DNA from: Geosiphon pyriformis
Taxonomy: Eukaryota; Glomeromycota; Glomeromycetes; Archaeosporales; Geosiphonaceae
Direction of reading: 5' to 3'
Assembly: GCA_016748015.1 (NCBI GenBank)
Contig: JAAOMT010000303.1
Coordinates: 500,257 to 564,256 of the forward strand
DNA length: 64,000 nt
The notes beneath the pieces are model-generated. The model was not told the origin of the DNA. It searched no databases and saw only the letters and a list, made by a program, of their open reading frames with translations. The position numbers were made by a program, and so were the translations under genes. Of this stretch, positions 52,894 through 63,337 are shown in pieces. Positions within the stretch are counted from its first letter, which is position 1, and each line of letters opens with the position of its first letter.

Positions 52894-53633
52894 TGTTATG
52901 GGTTGGAGTAACAAGCTAATGGATAGCAAGGGAGAACAGGATTGTAGGGTGATAGAAATAATTAAAGGGGAATTCAACTTTAAAGAGTGAATTGAATAAG
53001 TATGAATTCAATGTGCGAGATCAGTCTCATAAAATATCTTAGTTGCTATTCTTTTCAAAAGATAACAAGGGAATCTGAAGGTAGAGGGATAGTCTATACT
53101 GTCAACAATTGATCACCACTAGTATTAATTCTATGTCTTCACGTCAGCACTTTTAAAATTCAATATCAGGTATCAACTTGTGCTTTTTAGTCACATTTAT
53201 ACAAATAATCTTCAATACTACAATTATTCAAACAGGAAAAGGCCAACAAGTAATTTTTTATCTTAAGATGTTCGGATACTTAAAGGTAGGGAAAGAGAAA
53301 TTAGTAATAAAAGAGTGATTGAGATAAAAGTTGTTATTTTTATTTATTTGATTCTTGTCTGAGAGATGATTTTCTACAGCTAAGAGACTCATCGCTTATA
53401 TAGCTAATGAAAGTGGTCAATGATCAGGTCAACGACTAGGTCAATGATCAGGTCAATGATCAGGTCAACAATCAGATCATTGATTAGGTCAATGATCAGG
53501 TCAATGATCAGGTCAACAGTCAGGTCATTGATCAAATCAATGATCACTATCTAAAAATAGAGTGGCTAATTATATGACATCAGTGGCTAATACATGTGAT
53601 AACTAATAAAAATTATGGGTTTCAACCATAACA
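52894..53633 (-). repeat. A6 3' LTR (subtype I)
   Basis: 740 bp, the longest A LTR. Eleven 12-bp units (53416-53547), the largest array. TATA box about 53395-53404. Poly(A)-type AATAAATAAAAATAAC near 53345. Confidence 0.9.
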
Positions 53634-54340
53634 TCATCCTCTCTAAAGAGATTGAGCTCTGGTAAAATCAAGCTATTTATAGGGTATTCTAATTGATGGG
53701 TTTTATCTAACTCAAAACTAACTAGTTTGTTGAAGTCTTTTGTGGATAGAGTGTATAGTACTTGAGGTGAAATAAGCTTTGTATCCAAGAGACCAAATCT
53801 TTTTATAAGAGTTTTGGCTCTTCTTGCAATGGTCAAAACTCTTGGGACATCTAAACGTATAATGCCCAAAATTTCCACTTGTATCTCTGAAGTTGTTTTC
53901 TTTATGAACTTCATTTCTTCTATGATTTCACCAAGATGACCATAGAGTTCTAGTTGCCTTCCATATAACAAGTTTTTGTCTATGGACAAGATTTCCTTAA
54001 TCATTTTTCCAATTGTTATGGAAGGTGTAAGTATTGCTGCTATTATGCTTTCCAGCAAATACTTATCCATTTTGCTACCAATTCTTTCTCTTCTGGTAGT
54101 GGTTTTCTTTGGTCTAATAACAGTATGTGTTCCACTGTTATCAGTTATGGTGGTTTGTTTTCCAATGATCAGAGTAGCATTTGGATAATTTTTAATTCAG
54201 TACTCATGGAGAGTGTAGAAAGCATTTTGAATGTTTTGATCTAGAAAATAATTGTTCATGTCAATTGAAGATACCTCTGTTTTGGGAATGGTGCATTTAT
54301 TTATATCTGATTTTTGTTGATCATTTGGGTCAGTATTACC
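53603..54340 (-). pseudogene. A6 third ORF, one nonsense change
   Basis: Same unknown ORF. TGG to TGA near 54199 (H-E-Y-stop-I-K-N-Y) is the only break seen. Downstream it is open from 54198 to the stop inside the LTR, with an internal ATG at 54070 (M-D-K-Y-L-L-E-S-I). Ends E-T-H-N-F-Y. Confidence 0.78.
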
Positions 54341-54360
54341 ACAACAGGTAACCAATCAGG

Positions 54361-57300
54361 TCATTTGTAATATTTCTTGAGTCGTGTGCCATAAACAAGG
54401 CAATTATTGAAGATTGTTCTATATTGATCTTGTAAGATATAAGAACCATTGTTCAAAACTTTGTTGACTATAAAGGGTCTTTTCCACTGGCTAGAGAATT
54501 TATTACCATAGACATTGTCTTTGTCTAAATAATATTCTAAAACTAAGTTACCAACACTTAAAAAAAGTGTTTTATATGTTTTCTTTTTCTTAAGCTTCTC
54601 TTGGAATTGTTTTATTTTTTCAAAGGCAATTATTTGTGCTTCTACTAATGAGTCAAGAATGGTACCAAGTCTTCTTTGCAAAATGTTTTTGTAATTCTCT
54701 ATTGTTATTTCTTCAAAGGGTATTGTCTCAATATCAGTTTTTATTGGTAGGGTTGCCATTCATCCATAGAATAGATAAAAGGGTTCATAACTTGTTATGT
54801 CATGATTCACAGTTCTATAGGCAAACAAGGCTGAAAGCAGTACTTTGTCCCATAAGTTTGTTCCTTCACTTGTTTTGGCTAGAGTTTCACATAGTGTTCT
54901 ATTAAAACGTTCCACTAGGCCATTTGTTTGGGGGTGATAAAGAGAGGAAAGTTTGTGACATATTCCCATTTTTCTGCAAAGTTCTTCAACAAGTATATTG
55001 AGAAAAGCTCTTTCTCTGTCAGATAAAAGTTCTTTGGGACAGCCATAATGACAAATGATATCTTTATAAATGAAATTGGCTATTGAGACTGCTGTTTGGT
55101 CTGGAGTGGTTCTTGTTTCTACCCACTTTGTAAGATAGTCAGTAGCTGTGATAATGTATTTGTTGCCATCAGGAGTTATTGTTAAAGGTCCAACAACATC
55201 TATACCAATTTTGTCAAAGGGTTGACCAACAGAGATTGGATGGATATCTTCTTTGTGATTGGGTTTTCCTTTTCTTTGGCAGATATCACAGGTTTTGATG
55301 TATTCAGCAATGTCTTTTCCCAAGGTAGGCCAATAATAACGAGCTAGAGTTTTCTGAATTGTTTTTGTTTTTCCAAAGTGTCCAGCTAATGGATCAGTGT
55401 GCATATTGTAGATCACAATTTCTCTTTCTTCAAATCTAATGACTCTCTAGGGGCAGTCAGGATCTTTTCTATTTTTTTTATAAAGTTGGTTCTAGCGAAT
55501 CAAATAGAAATTTGATTGTTTGCACAAATGTTCTCTTTGTTGTTGTATGTATTTCGGTGGGTATTGTCCTTTACCCAAAAATTCCATTAAGACAGAGTAG
55601 TTGTCCAAGTCCATTATTGTGTTTGTCAAAAAGGGGGAATTACTAATAATTAAGTTGGTTTGGTTTGAGAGGATTGTTCTGTCACTAGATAGTAAGTCTG
55701 GAGAGAGGATTGGCATTTTGATGATTAGCTCCTTTGCGATGTTGAATATCATAATCAAATTCATCTAAGTAGAGTATTCAGCGAGTTATCCATTTGTGTT
55801 CTAGCCTCTTTTTGTTGCACAGCCAAACCAAAGCTTGGTGATCTGTTACCACCAAAAACTTTACACCAAGAAGATACTTACTTCAGTAACTGGTGGACCA
55901 TACTACTGCTAAGCATTCTTGTTCAGTGACTGAATAGTTTTGTTCTACTGGGGAAAGAGTTCTACTGGCATAGGCTATGGCATGTTTTTTGCCATTTTCA
56001 TCTTTCTGGGAGAGAACAGCACCAAGTCCAAAGCCAGATGTATCAGTGTGGAGGATAAAGGGTCGATCTAGATCAGGTTGCTTGAGGATGAGTTCTGTAA
56101 CCAGTTTTTTCTTTAAAGTTTCAAAGGCTTTTTGCTGATGTGTTCTCCAATGGTAATTGTCATTTTTCCTGAGTAGCTAATTGAGAAGAGAAGTGATTTT
56201 GGAGAAATCCTTGACAAATTTGTGATAATAAGAGGCCAAACCAAGAAAAAAGTGTAGTTCATGAATGTTCATTGGTTGTTTGATGTTTTGGACTTTTTCA
56301 ACTTTGGCTGGGTCAGGAAAGATTCCATTTTTTGTGATAAGATGACCAAGGAACTGGGTGGATTGTCTTCCAAAAAAAGATTTGATTGGGTTGATCTTGA
56401 GGCCAGCATTTCTGAGGAGGTCAAAAACCTTTTGCAAATGTTCTAGGTGTTCATTCCAGGTTTTTGAGTATACCATTATGTTGTCCAAATAGACTAGAAC
56501 AAAGTTTTCCTTGACTGATTCAAATACTTTATCCATTAAGCATTGAAAGGTGAGAGGGGCATTGGTGAGACCAAAAGGCATGACTGTAAATTTATAGGTG
56601 CCATACTTGGTGATGAAGGCAGTTTTCTTTCTGCTTTCTGAATTCATCTCTACTTGCCAGAATTCAGCAGTTAAGTCAATGGTTGAGAAGAAAGCAGCAT
56701 CTTTGAATTGGTCTAACATTGCATCAATCTTGGGAAGTGGGTACATGTCTCTTTCAGTGATGGTATTTAATTGGCAGTAGTCGACACAAAAGCATAGTGT
56801 TCCACCTTTCTTGGATACCACTACAACTGGGAAAGCCCATTCACTCTTGGTTTTTTGTATGAATCCAAGTTCTTTTATCTGGTTTATTTTTTTCTTGATA
56901 AACTCATCATTGTGCTGATTGGATTGATAAGGCTTCAAATGGATGGGTCAAGTTTCTCTGGTGGTGATGGTGTGTTGTATCACATGGGTATGTTCAGAGG
57001 TATCACCTTCTTTGGAGATAACTGGGCTATTTCTAGCCAGCAAATTTTCAATGTCTATTTTTCTTTCTTCTGGGGAGAGTTCTTTTTGTTCTACAACCAG
57101 TGATTTGATCTCAGGTGGTTCATTCTCAAAGGACTTCTGTACTTCTTTCAATTCTTCTCTGGATATCAAACTGATTGGTTCCCAATCTCTGTAATAGATC
57201 AGGCATGATTTGCATTCATCGCTTGGAAAATACAAGGGTTTGTTGCACCAACACTGGGCACAAGGACCATGCCACCAAAAACTGTATTTGGCTTTCTTGC

Positions 57301-58372
57301 CAGACTTTTGGTCAAAGGTTCTTTTTAGAATATCATAGTAGGGCCAGCAGATCAGCTTGCCATTTACAATAATTCTCTCTCTATCAGCTTTAACATTGTC
57401 CAGTGGTTTGCCATTGCTAATGAAAGTGGTATAGGTGAGTTCAGTAGTTTCTTCTTGCTCTTTTTGTTCTTCTTCTTCATCGCTCTCTTCATTATTTGAT
57501 TCATCTGATTGTTCTTCTTCTTGGTTTTGTTTGGGTACTGAGGAAGTTGTCCAATGGCGACACTTAACCACAATGGGTTTCTCACCATATCTGATGGTTA
57601 ATTCACAAAGTTCATAATCAAGCAAAGCTTTTGCTTTCTTGAGCCATTCATTGCCAACAATGATGGTGTATTCTTTTGCTTCAGATACTTCCATATCAGT
57701 TTCAATGCTGATGCCATTGATGCGGACAGGAATAGCTTTGGCTATGCCAAGCCCTTTTTTTTTATCATCATGCACATTGGTCATTGGTTGTGTGGATGAT
57801 TCATCAATTTTTCTGCCAATTGCTTCAAGAAAGTGTTTGGCAATGACACTAACAGATGATCCACTGTCCAGAATTAAGTCAATGAAGTATTCAGTCACTT
57901 TGACTTTACAAATCAGAGGGGTGACATTGCTGTTGTCAGCAAGTCCAGCTTGGTGAGGGTGTTTGTTGGTTTTAGGTGTCTTTTTCTTTGGAATCAGGGA
58001 TTTGCGAAGATCTTTTCTGAATTGTGGATGGGTCATTAACTGGCCAAAGGTAATATGTGCTGGGGTTTCTATGAGGTCTTTGACAACAGAATAGGGACTG
58101 GATTTTTGTACTATTTCTGGGGGTTTCAACTTTGGAGGGTTCTTGAAAACTTTGGCTTTTGGGGGCTCATTGTTGTTAGCAGTTGATGTAGAAGATTTAT
58201 TGGAGTCCAGAACAAAATCAACTTTGGCTTTCTTCTTCTTTCTGGTTGGTTCTGAGGTGTTAATTGCTAATTTATCCATGTCATGGTCATCATCAGTTAA
58301 GTTAAAAGTGTAAAAGGGGTTTTCTTCTGGTTGGCTTGCACTCTCACCCTTTGGAGTTGCACCTACCAGTTT
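54361..58372 (-). pseudogene. pol: A6 pol
   Basis: 58279-56948 is open for 443 codons: Lys-rich T-R-K-K-K-K-A-K, protease L-I-L-D-S-G-S-S-V-S-V-I at about 57857-57880 with intact D-S-G, G-N-E-W-L near 57645, acidic Glu-rich stretch near 57490, and Cys motif C-A-Q-C-W-C-N near 57250. RT 56938-56177 has F-C-V-D-Y near 56790 but YLDN at 56480-56491. RNase H region has stops near 56177, 55885 and 55770. Integrase 55416-54760 is open for 218 codons with zinc finger H-x-G-H-F...C-D-I-C-Q and the D-D-E core (G-I-D-V-V-G-P-L, L-S-D-R, H-P-Q-T-N-G-L-V-E-R-F). The end 54759-54361 stops at K-K-Y-Y-K. Confidence 0.88.
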
Positions 58373-58375
58373 AAA
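58330..58375 (-). promoter_or_regulatory. A6 gag-pol -1 frameshift site and stem
   Basis: TTTAAAC on the minus strand (58369-58375), then TGG-TAG (58363-58365). GGTGCAA can pair partly with GTGC-aa-GCC; a C-to-T change in GGC is compensated as a G-U pair. Confidence 0.72.
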
Positions 58376-58377
58376 GG

Positions 58378-59916
58378 CTAATAAACAGTAGCTTCAACTA
58401 GAGGATCCTCTCCAAAGAAATTGATGTTGACATGATTGGGTTTTTGATTGGGGACATTGTTGTTGTTGGGTTTGTTGTTTTGGTTGTCATTGTTTCTGGG
58501 AGCTGGAGGAGGCAGTGGAGGATTGTTACAATCTCTTGAATAATGTCCAGTTAATCCACAACAATAGCACACAGGTGGGCCACGATTTTGCTGTCTTTGA
58601 TAGGGAGATTGCTGGGGCTGGTTAAAACAAGATTCATATCTAGGTCTTGGTGGTTGCTGGTTATTTCTAACTGCTTGTGCCAACAGTTCTAATAACCAGG
58701 CAAGGTTAGCTGTGAGTCTATCTATCAATTGTTCATTTGGGTCTTGGGTTTGGGCAGCAAAAGAAGTAGCAACCATTTGAGGAATAGGAGCCATAACAGG
58801 AGCAGGAACAAAAACTGGAAGTGTGGATCCCAAATGCATTCTTTGATTGTCTTCAATTCTTTGGGCAAGTTCAATGGCCATATCTATGGTGGGATTATCT
58901 TTTAAAGCCAAGAGAAGCCAAAGAGCATACGATAAATCAGTTCTCAATCCTTTTGTGAAGGAGTGGATCTTTTGCTCTTCAGTCCAGTTTCTACCAGAGT
59001 CTACATGCTTGATGAGTTTTTTGATTGCTTTGGCATATTCAGTCACAATTTCATCAGGACCTTGAGTTCTTCTTTCTAATTCCATATGCCATTTGGATAT
59101 TAAGATGAGAGTTCTGAATTTGTTTTCAAACCAGATAGTGAAAAAGGTGTTGTTTTCTTCAATATTTGCTGGGGTCCATCTGACAATTCTTTGTTGAGCA
59201 CCAGCATTGGTTTTTTGTGAAAACCAGGTAGCAAGGGAGCCTTGAAAGTAGCCACCAATAATTTGGAACTTGTACTCATCATCATATTGGTTGGCAGTGG
59301 CTGCTCTTTCAAAATCATCCAACCATTCAATTGGATCTTGTGCATCACCTCTGAATAATGGTAATGGGGTGTTGTTTCTTCGCCCCAAAGCAGTTTGTAT
59401 GTCTTGGAGGGCGGCTAGGATGTTTGCTTGTATTGAATCTTGGGCCATTGGTTCAGGAGTTACTGTTTGAATAGAATAATTTGAATCACTTGGGAAGAAA
59501 TCAAAAATAGGAGTGGTTTGATAACTTTCTTCTTCTGTTTCAAAATTGGTTTCAGCTGATTGATGGGCAGCAATCCAGATGTGAATTTGGTGATTTAGAT
59601 ATTCGAATTCAGAAGGTTGTTGTTCAAAGGTTGCTGAGTATAAAAGCTGATTGATATTGTTGTTTTTTTCTTCAAAGTTGTTTTCAAAGTAAGCTTGGTC
59701 AAAGTAATAGATTGTGTAGGCTGTGTAGGTTTTAGCTGAATGCTTATTCAGGAACCAGTTCCAAAAGTCTTGAAATTGTCTACTGAATTGTTCTTCAAGA
59801 GGGAAGCAAATCAAGCAGGATGGCAAAGGATTGAGTTCAATAAAGTCTAGATTATTTCTGTTGTGTGCTTCAAAGTGTTCTGCTGATTGTTGTGGTAGGT
59901 ATAAATAATCACCCAT
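58378..59916 (-). CDS. gag: A6 gag, intact frame
   Basis: Longest gag frame in the window: 512 codons from M-G-D-Y-L-Y-L-P-Q-Q. The frame stays open to an upstream ATG at 59931, but alignment with other copies favours 59916. Parts: N-terminal acidic/aromatic domain (W-N-W-F-L-N near 59760), capsid-like E-W-L-D-D-F-E-R-A-A near 59320, A-L-W-L-L-L-A-L-K near 58915, Ala/Pro segment near 58790, and zinc knuckle C-Y-C-C-G-L-T-G-H-Y-S-R-D-C near 58560 with all four ligands. The Asn/Pro-rich end follows. The stop (CAG to TAG) comes four codons before the family's normal end, so the ribosome would stop before reaching TTTAAAC and pol could not be made by frameshifting. Confidence 0.85.
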   Translation of the reverse strand: MGDYLYLPQQSAEHFEAHNRNNLDFIELNPLPSCLICFPLEEQFSRQFQDFWNWFLNKHSAKTYTAYTIYYFDQAYFENNFEEKNNNINQLLYSATFEQQPSEFEYLNHQIHIWIAAHQSAETNFETEEESYQTTPIFDFFPSDSNYSIQTVTPEPMAQDSIQANILAALQDIQTALGRRNNTPLPLFRGDAQDPIEWLDDFERAATANQYDDEYKFQIIGGYFQGSLATWFSQKTNAGAQQRIVRWTPANIEENNTFFTIWFENKFRTLILISKWHMELERRTQGPDEIVTEYAKAIKKLIKHVDSGRNWTEEQKIHSFTKGLRTDLSYALWLLLALKDNPTIDMAIELAQRIEDNQRMHLGSTLPVFVPAPVMAPIPQMVATSFAAQTQDPNEQLIDRLTANLAWLLELLAQAVRNNQQPPRPRYESCFNQPQQSPYQRQQNRGPPVCYCCGLTGHYSRDCNNPPLPPPAPRNNDNQNNKPNNNNVPNQKPNHVNINFFGEDPLVEATVY

Positions 59917-59945
59917 ACAATAAAGAAACAAGTGGATTTTGACAA

Positions 59946-59962
59946 CCTCACAGGGAGCACCA
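59946..59962 (-). other. A6 primer-binding site
   Basis: Sense TGGTGCTCCCTGTGAGG, consensus, 6 nt from the LTR. Confidence 0.8.
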
Positions 59963-59968
59963 CTTTTA

Positions 59969-60588
59969 TGTTACAGGTTGGAGTAACAAGCTAACGGATA
60001 GCAAGGGAGAACAAGATTGTAGGGTGATGGAAATAATCAAAGGGAAATTCAACTTTAAAGAGCGAATTGAATGAGTATGGATTTAATATGTGAGATCAGT
60101 CTCATAAAATATCTCTTTTTAAGTAGAGGGATAGTCTGTACTGTCAACAATTGATCACCGGTATTAATTCTATGCCTTCACGTTGGCACTCTTAGAATTC
60201 AATATCAGATATCAACTTGTGCTCTTCAGTCACATTTATACAAATAATCTTCAATACTACAATTATTCAAACAGGAAAAGGCCAACAAGTAATCTTTTAT
60301 CCTAAGATGTTTGGATACTTGAAGGTAGAAAAAGGGAAATTAGTGATAAGAGAGTGATTGAGATAAAAGTTGTTATTTTTATTTATTTGATTCTTGTCTG
60401 AGAGATGATTTTCTACAGCTAAGAGACTCATCGCTTATATAGCTAATAAAAGTGGTCAATGACCAGATCAACAGTCAGGTCATTGATCAGGTCAATGATC
60501 ACTATCTAAAAATAGAGTGGCTAATTATATGACAACAGTGGCTAATACATGTAATAACTAATAAAAATTATGGGTTTCAACCATAACA
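59969..60588 (-). repeat. A6 5' LTR (subtype I, shortened)
   Basis: 620 bp against 740 in the partner LTR. Only four 12-bp units (60454-60501) and a deletion around 60112-60125 account for the difference. TATA box about 60433-60442. Confidence 0.88.
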
Positions 60589-61812
60589 CTATCTTTTTTG
60601 ACCAATACAAACCAGTTAAAGAGAGCAGCAGCAGCAGAAAAAATGTCCTTAAAATTAACCACAGCATATTGCCATAAGCCAGCAGGCTTCAACTTAACAG
60701 AAGTAACAACACCAAAAATGCCAAGAGCAGTTTTGATGTCATCAGAAAAGGTACCCAAAGGTACATCACACAGTGCAACTGACAAGGAAAGAGAAGAAAC
60801 AGAGGCCACACCAGAAGACTGTGTAATCTTAAGAGTGGTCAAAAACACTTCATCTCTGATGGCCACTTTAGTGGCACTATTTAGACACTTCTGAGATGCA
60901 AATTCCACACAAAACAACTTAACAGCATCTCATAAAACTGATTTAAGCCCAATACAACCAGGCAGTAACTGAAACAAGGAACCAAGCAGGGCCATTTTGA
61001 TTTTGAATGTAGCTCCAGGTACTAGATTGGAGGCCACCCAACCAGAGAACCTCTGACAACCATTCACATTTTCCCAAGCACCACTATCTGCAGCATCAGA
61101 AACTGGGGAAGGGACAGTTGATTCTATTTCCATCTAATTAGCCCAATCTTTGAGATCATCTGGATTGATGGACTGTTTTGCTACTGGGATTGGTGATGAT
61201 CTGCTGAAGAGTACCACATCAGACAACACAGCCAGTGGTTGATCTTGGCCCATCTTGGGAGATGTGCCACTGCTGTTGCCATCCATATAAAGAAGAGGGC
61301 TGGCTGCTGCTGTGGAAATCTTACCAAAGATCTCATCTGGAACCACAAAGGGGTTCAGTGTAACCATAGCAGTTGTGACTGCCTGCTGCTGTTTTTTGGA
61401 ATTTTTGGCTTTCATGGCCATTTGTGAAACAGTAGTAGTAGAAGTAATAGTGGGAGTGGTAAAAGCAGAAAAGACCAACTTGTTGACTGGTCTGTTATTA
61501 AAAATCTTTGGGCTTTTTGAAGTAGTAAAGACAACACTGGAACTAACCCAAGTATGTCTTTTTGAAGGAACTTTGACTGGAGAAGAAATACCAGTCAAAG
61601 GTGAAAAAAATGAACCAAAAGCCACTAAAGGCAGCTTATCACTAATATTTTTTAAGGGAAATGTTGCCAGAACATTTTGTCTAGCTGCTTTAATAACAGA
61701 GAGACCCTTTCATGTTAAAACTTTATTAGTTACTATAGGAAAAGTAACATTTGCAACTTTTTTACTCTTAGCTCTATTCGTGGTTATGAAATTTTAGGAG
61801 AGAAAAAATTTT
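60589..61812 (-). pseudogene. L3 ORF1, N-terminal part
   Basis: Start of the L3 ORF. Open frame 61625-61134 begins M-A-F-G-S-F-F-S-P-L-T-G-I, Ser/Thr/Pro/Val-rich; an upstream Met may exist in 61626-61797. After a TAG near 61134 follows M-E-I-E-S-T-V-P-S-P (61133-60930). Then comes an RRM-like region (60917-60589) with S-V-A-L-C-D-V-P-L-G-T-F-S-D-D-I and V-V-T-S-V-K-L-K-P and Y-A-V-V-N-F-K-D, the two ribonucleoprotein-type strands. The frame runs into A6 and ends S-V-M-V-E-T-H-N-F-Y, supplied by the A6 LTR. RNA binding in the LINE particle is inferred. Confidence 0.7.
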
Positions 61813-62660
61813 TCATCTTTAGATCATCATTGTTGTTATCTATTGATTTTTTTTGTGCTTTATCTGTCAATTGATCAGTTTTTTTTGCATAGATTTTCCA
61901 TTGCATTTCAGATGCTTTTTTAACATCAATCATAATTGTGCTACTCTTCTTTCTCCCAGATCTAGATTTTTTTATTGTCTGTCAAGATTCTGTCAAATCC
62001 AATAATTGTTATTACTGCTTTGTGATCAGTGCTAAATGATTCATTAACATCAATCACTTCAATGTTTGTGACCAGTAAGGCTGTGACTGCATCAGTAAAC
62101 ACATAGTCCAATTTTTTTTGTACTCTATTTGATGCCCATGTCTTTTCTGAATTGTTTGTTGCATACACTCCATGTGTATTCACTAAATTCATTTGTTGTA
62201 ATGTTGTAGCAATGGGACAAGCTTTGACCATATTTGTAGCATATGTTTTTTCAAGTAATTTGGATGACAGATCTTCATTCAAATCACCTGCAACTATGAT
62301 TATATCTTTGTTTTGCACAATGTTTCCCAAAAGTTTCCTGATTTTCTTAGCTACTGCTCTCTCAGTAGGCAATTTGGAAGCAGACATATACAGCCCTACT
62401 ATGTGCACACTGATTTTACCTCTAAATTTTAACCCCAAATGTAACAGCCTCTCATGATATCTTTTAATTGTTTCTACATGGTATATCCAACATTTTTTGA
62501 CCAGTATACTAACACCAGTTCCCATTTGTTTCTCTGTGCTTGACTCCCAAAAGACATGATATTCATTAGAACCAAAAAATACATCCTTTTTTTTTGTTAA
62601 AGTTATTTTAGTTTCTGTAATAATCACAAAGTCAAATTGTTTTTCACTAATCCAACATAG
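61813..62660 (-). pseudogene. LINE L2, ORF2 endonuclease domain
   Basis: N-terminal APE-type endonuclease of L2, cut upstream by A7. Motifs: Q-F-D-F-V-I-I-T-E-T-K near 62630, G-D-L-N-E near 62285, K-L-D-Y-V-F-T-D near 62110, S-F-S-T-D-H-K-A near 62030. Open 62660-61962. The stop at 61962 is followed by more linker sequence alike to L1 29820-29900, ending D-N-N-N at about 61840. The RT that should follow is absent: beyond L3, L2 resumes only at RNase H (51708). Confidence 0.82.
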
Positions 62661-63337
62661 TGTTATGGGTTGGAGTAACAAGCTAATGGATAGCAAGGGA
62701 AAACAGGATTGTAGGGTGATGAAAATAATCAAAGAGGAATTCAACTTTAAAGAGTGAATTGAATGAGTATGGATTTAATATGCGAGATTAGTCTTATAAA
62801 ATATCTTAGTCACTATTCTTTTCAAAGGTAATTAGGGAATCTGAAGATAGAAGGATAGTCTATACTGTCAACAATTAATCACCACTGGTATAATTCTATG
62901 CCTCATGTTGGTGCTCTTAGAATTCAATATCAGATATCAACTTGTGCTTTTCAGTCATGTTTATTCAAATAATCTTTAAATGCTACAATTATATACGTCA
63001 GGAAAAAGCCAACAAGTAATCTTTTATCTTTAAGATGTTCAGATACTTGAAGGTAGGGAAAGAGAAATTAGCAATAAGAGAAGGATTAAGATGAAAGTTG
63101 TTATTTTATTTATTCTTTATTATTCAGATGCTTGTTATTACATGCTTTTCTACAGTTAAGAGATTCATTACTTATATAGCTGTCAAAAGTAGTCAATAAT
63201 CAGGTCAACGGTCAGGTTAACAGTCAGGTCATTGATTAGGTCAATGATCACTTTCTAAAAATAATGTGGCTAATCATATGACATCAGTAGCTAATACATG
63301 TGATAATTAATAAGAAGTATAGGTCTCAACCGTAATA
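62661..63337 (-). repeat. A7 3' LTR (subtype II)
   Basis: 677 bp, + strand TGTTATGGG...CCGTAATA (usual CCATAACA decayed). Five 12-bp units (63193-63251), TATA box about 63171-63180, subtype II post-TATA segment. Confidence 0.88.

Larger units (their letters stand above)
52894..60588 (-). mobile_element. Element A6 (Ty3/gypsy family A)
   Basis: 7695-bp copy, sense minus, inserted in L3 ORF1 with perfect duplication CTAT (52890-52893 and 60589-60592). Both LTRs subtype I. Gag is intact apart from a stop a few codons early; pol has scattered stops. Confidence 0.92.
51709..61820 (-). mobile_element. LINE L3, ORF1-only element, nested span
   Basis: About 2.4 kb without A6 (51709-52893 and 60589-61812), sense minus. 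It has a poly(A) tail, a ~130-bp 3' tail like that of L1, and one ORF with RRM-like and CCHC parts. No endonuclease or RT is present. It therefore looks non-autonomous, comparable to ORF1-only half-LINEs in mammals, or is an internal deletion of a larger element. Confidence 0.75.

Noticed and set aside
62661-62744. Upstream extension of the L2 endonuclease frame to 62744
   Set aside because: Those codons are A7 LTR sequence fused by chance to the cut L2 frame.
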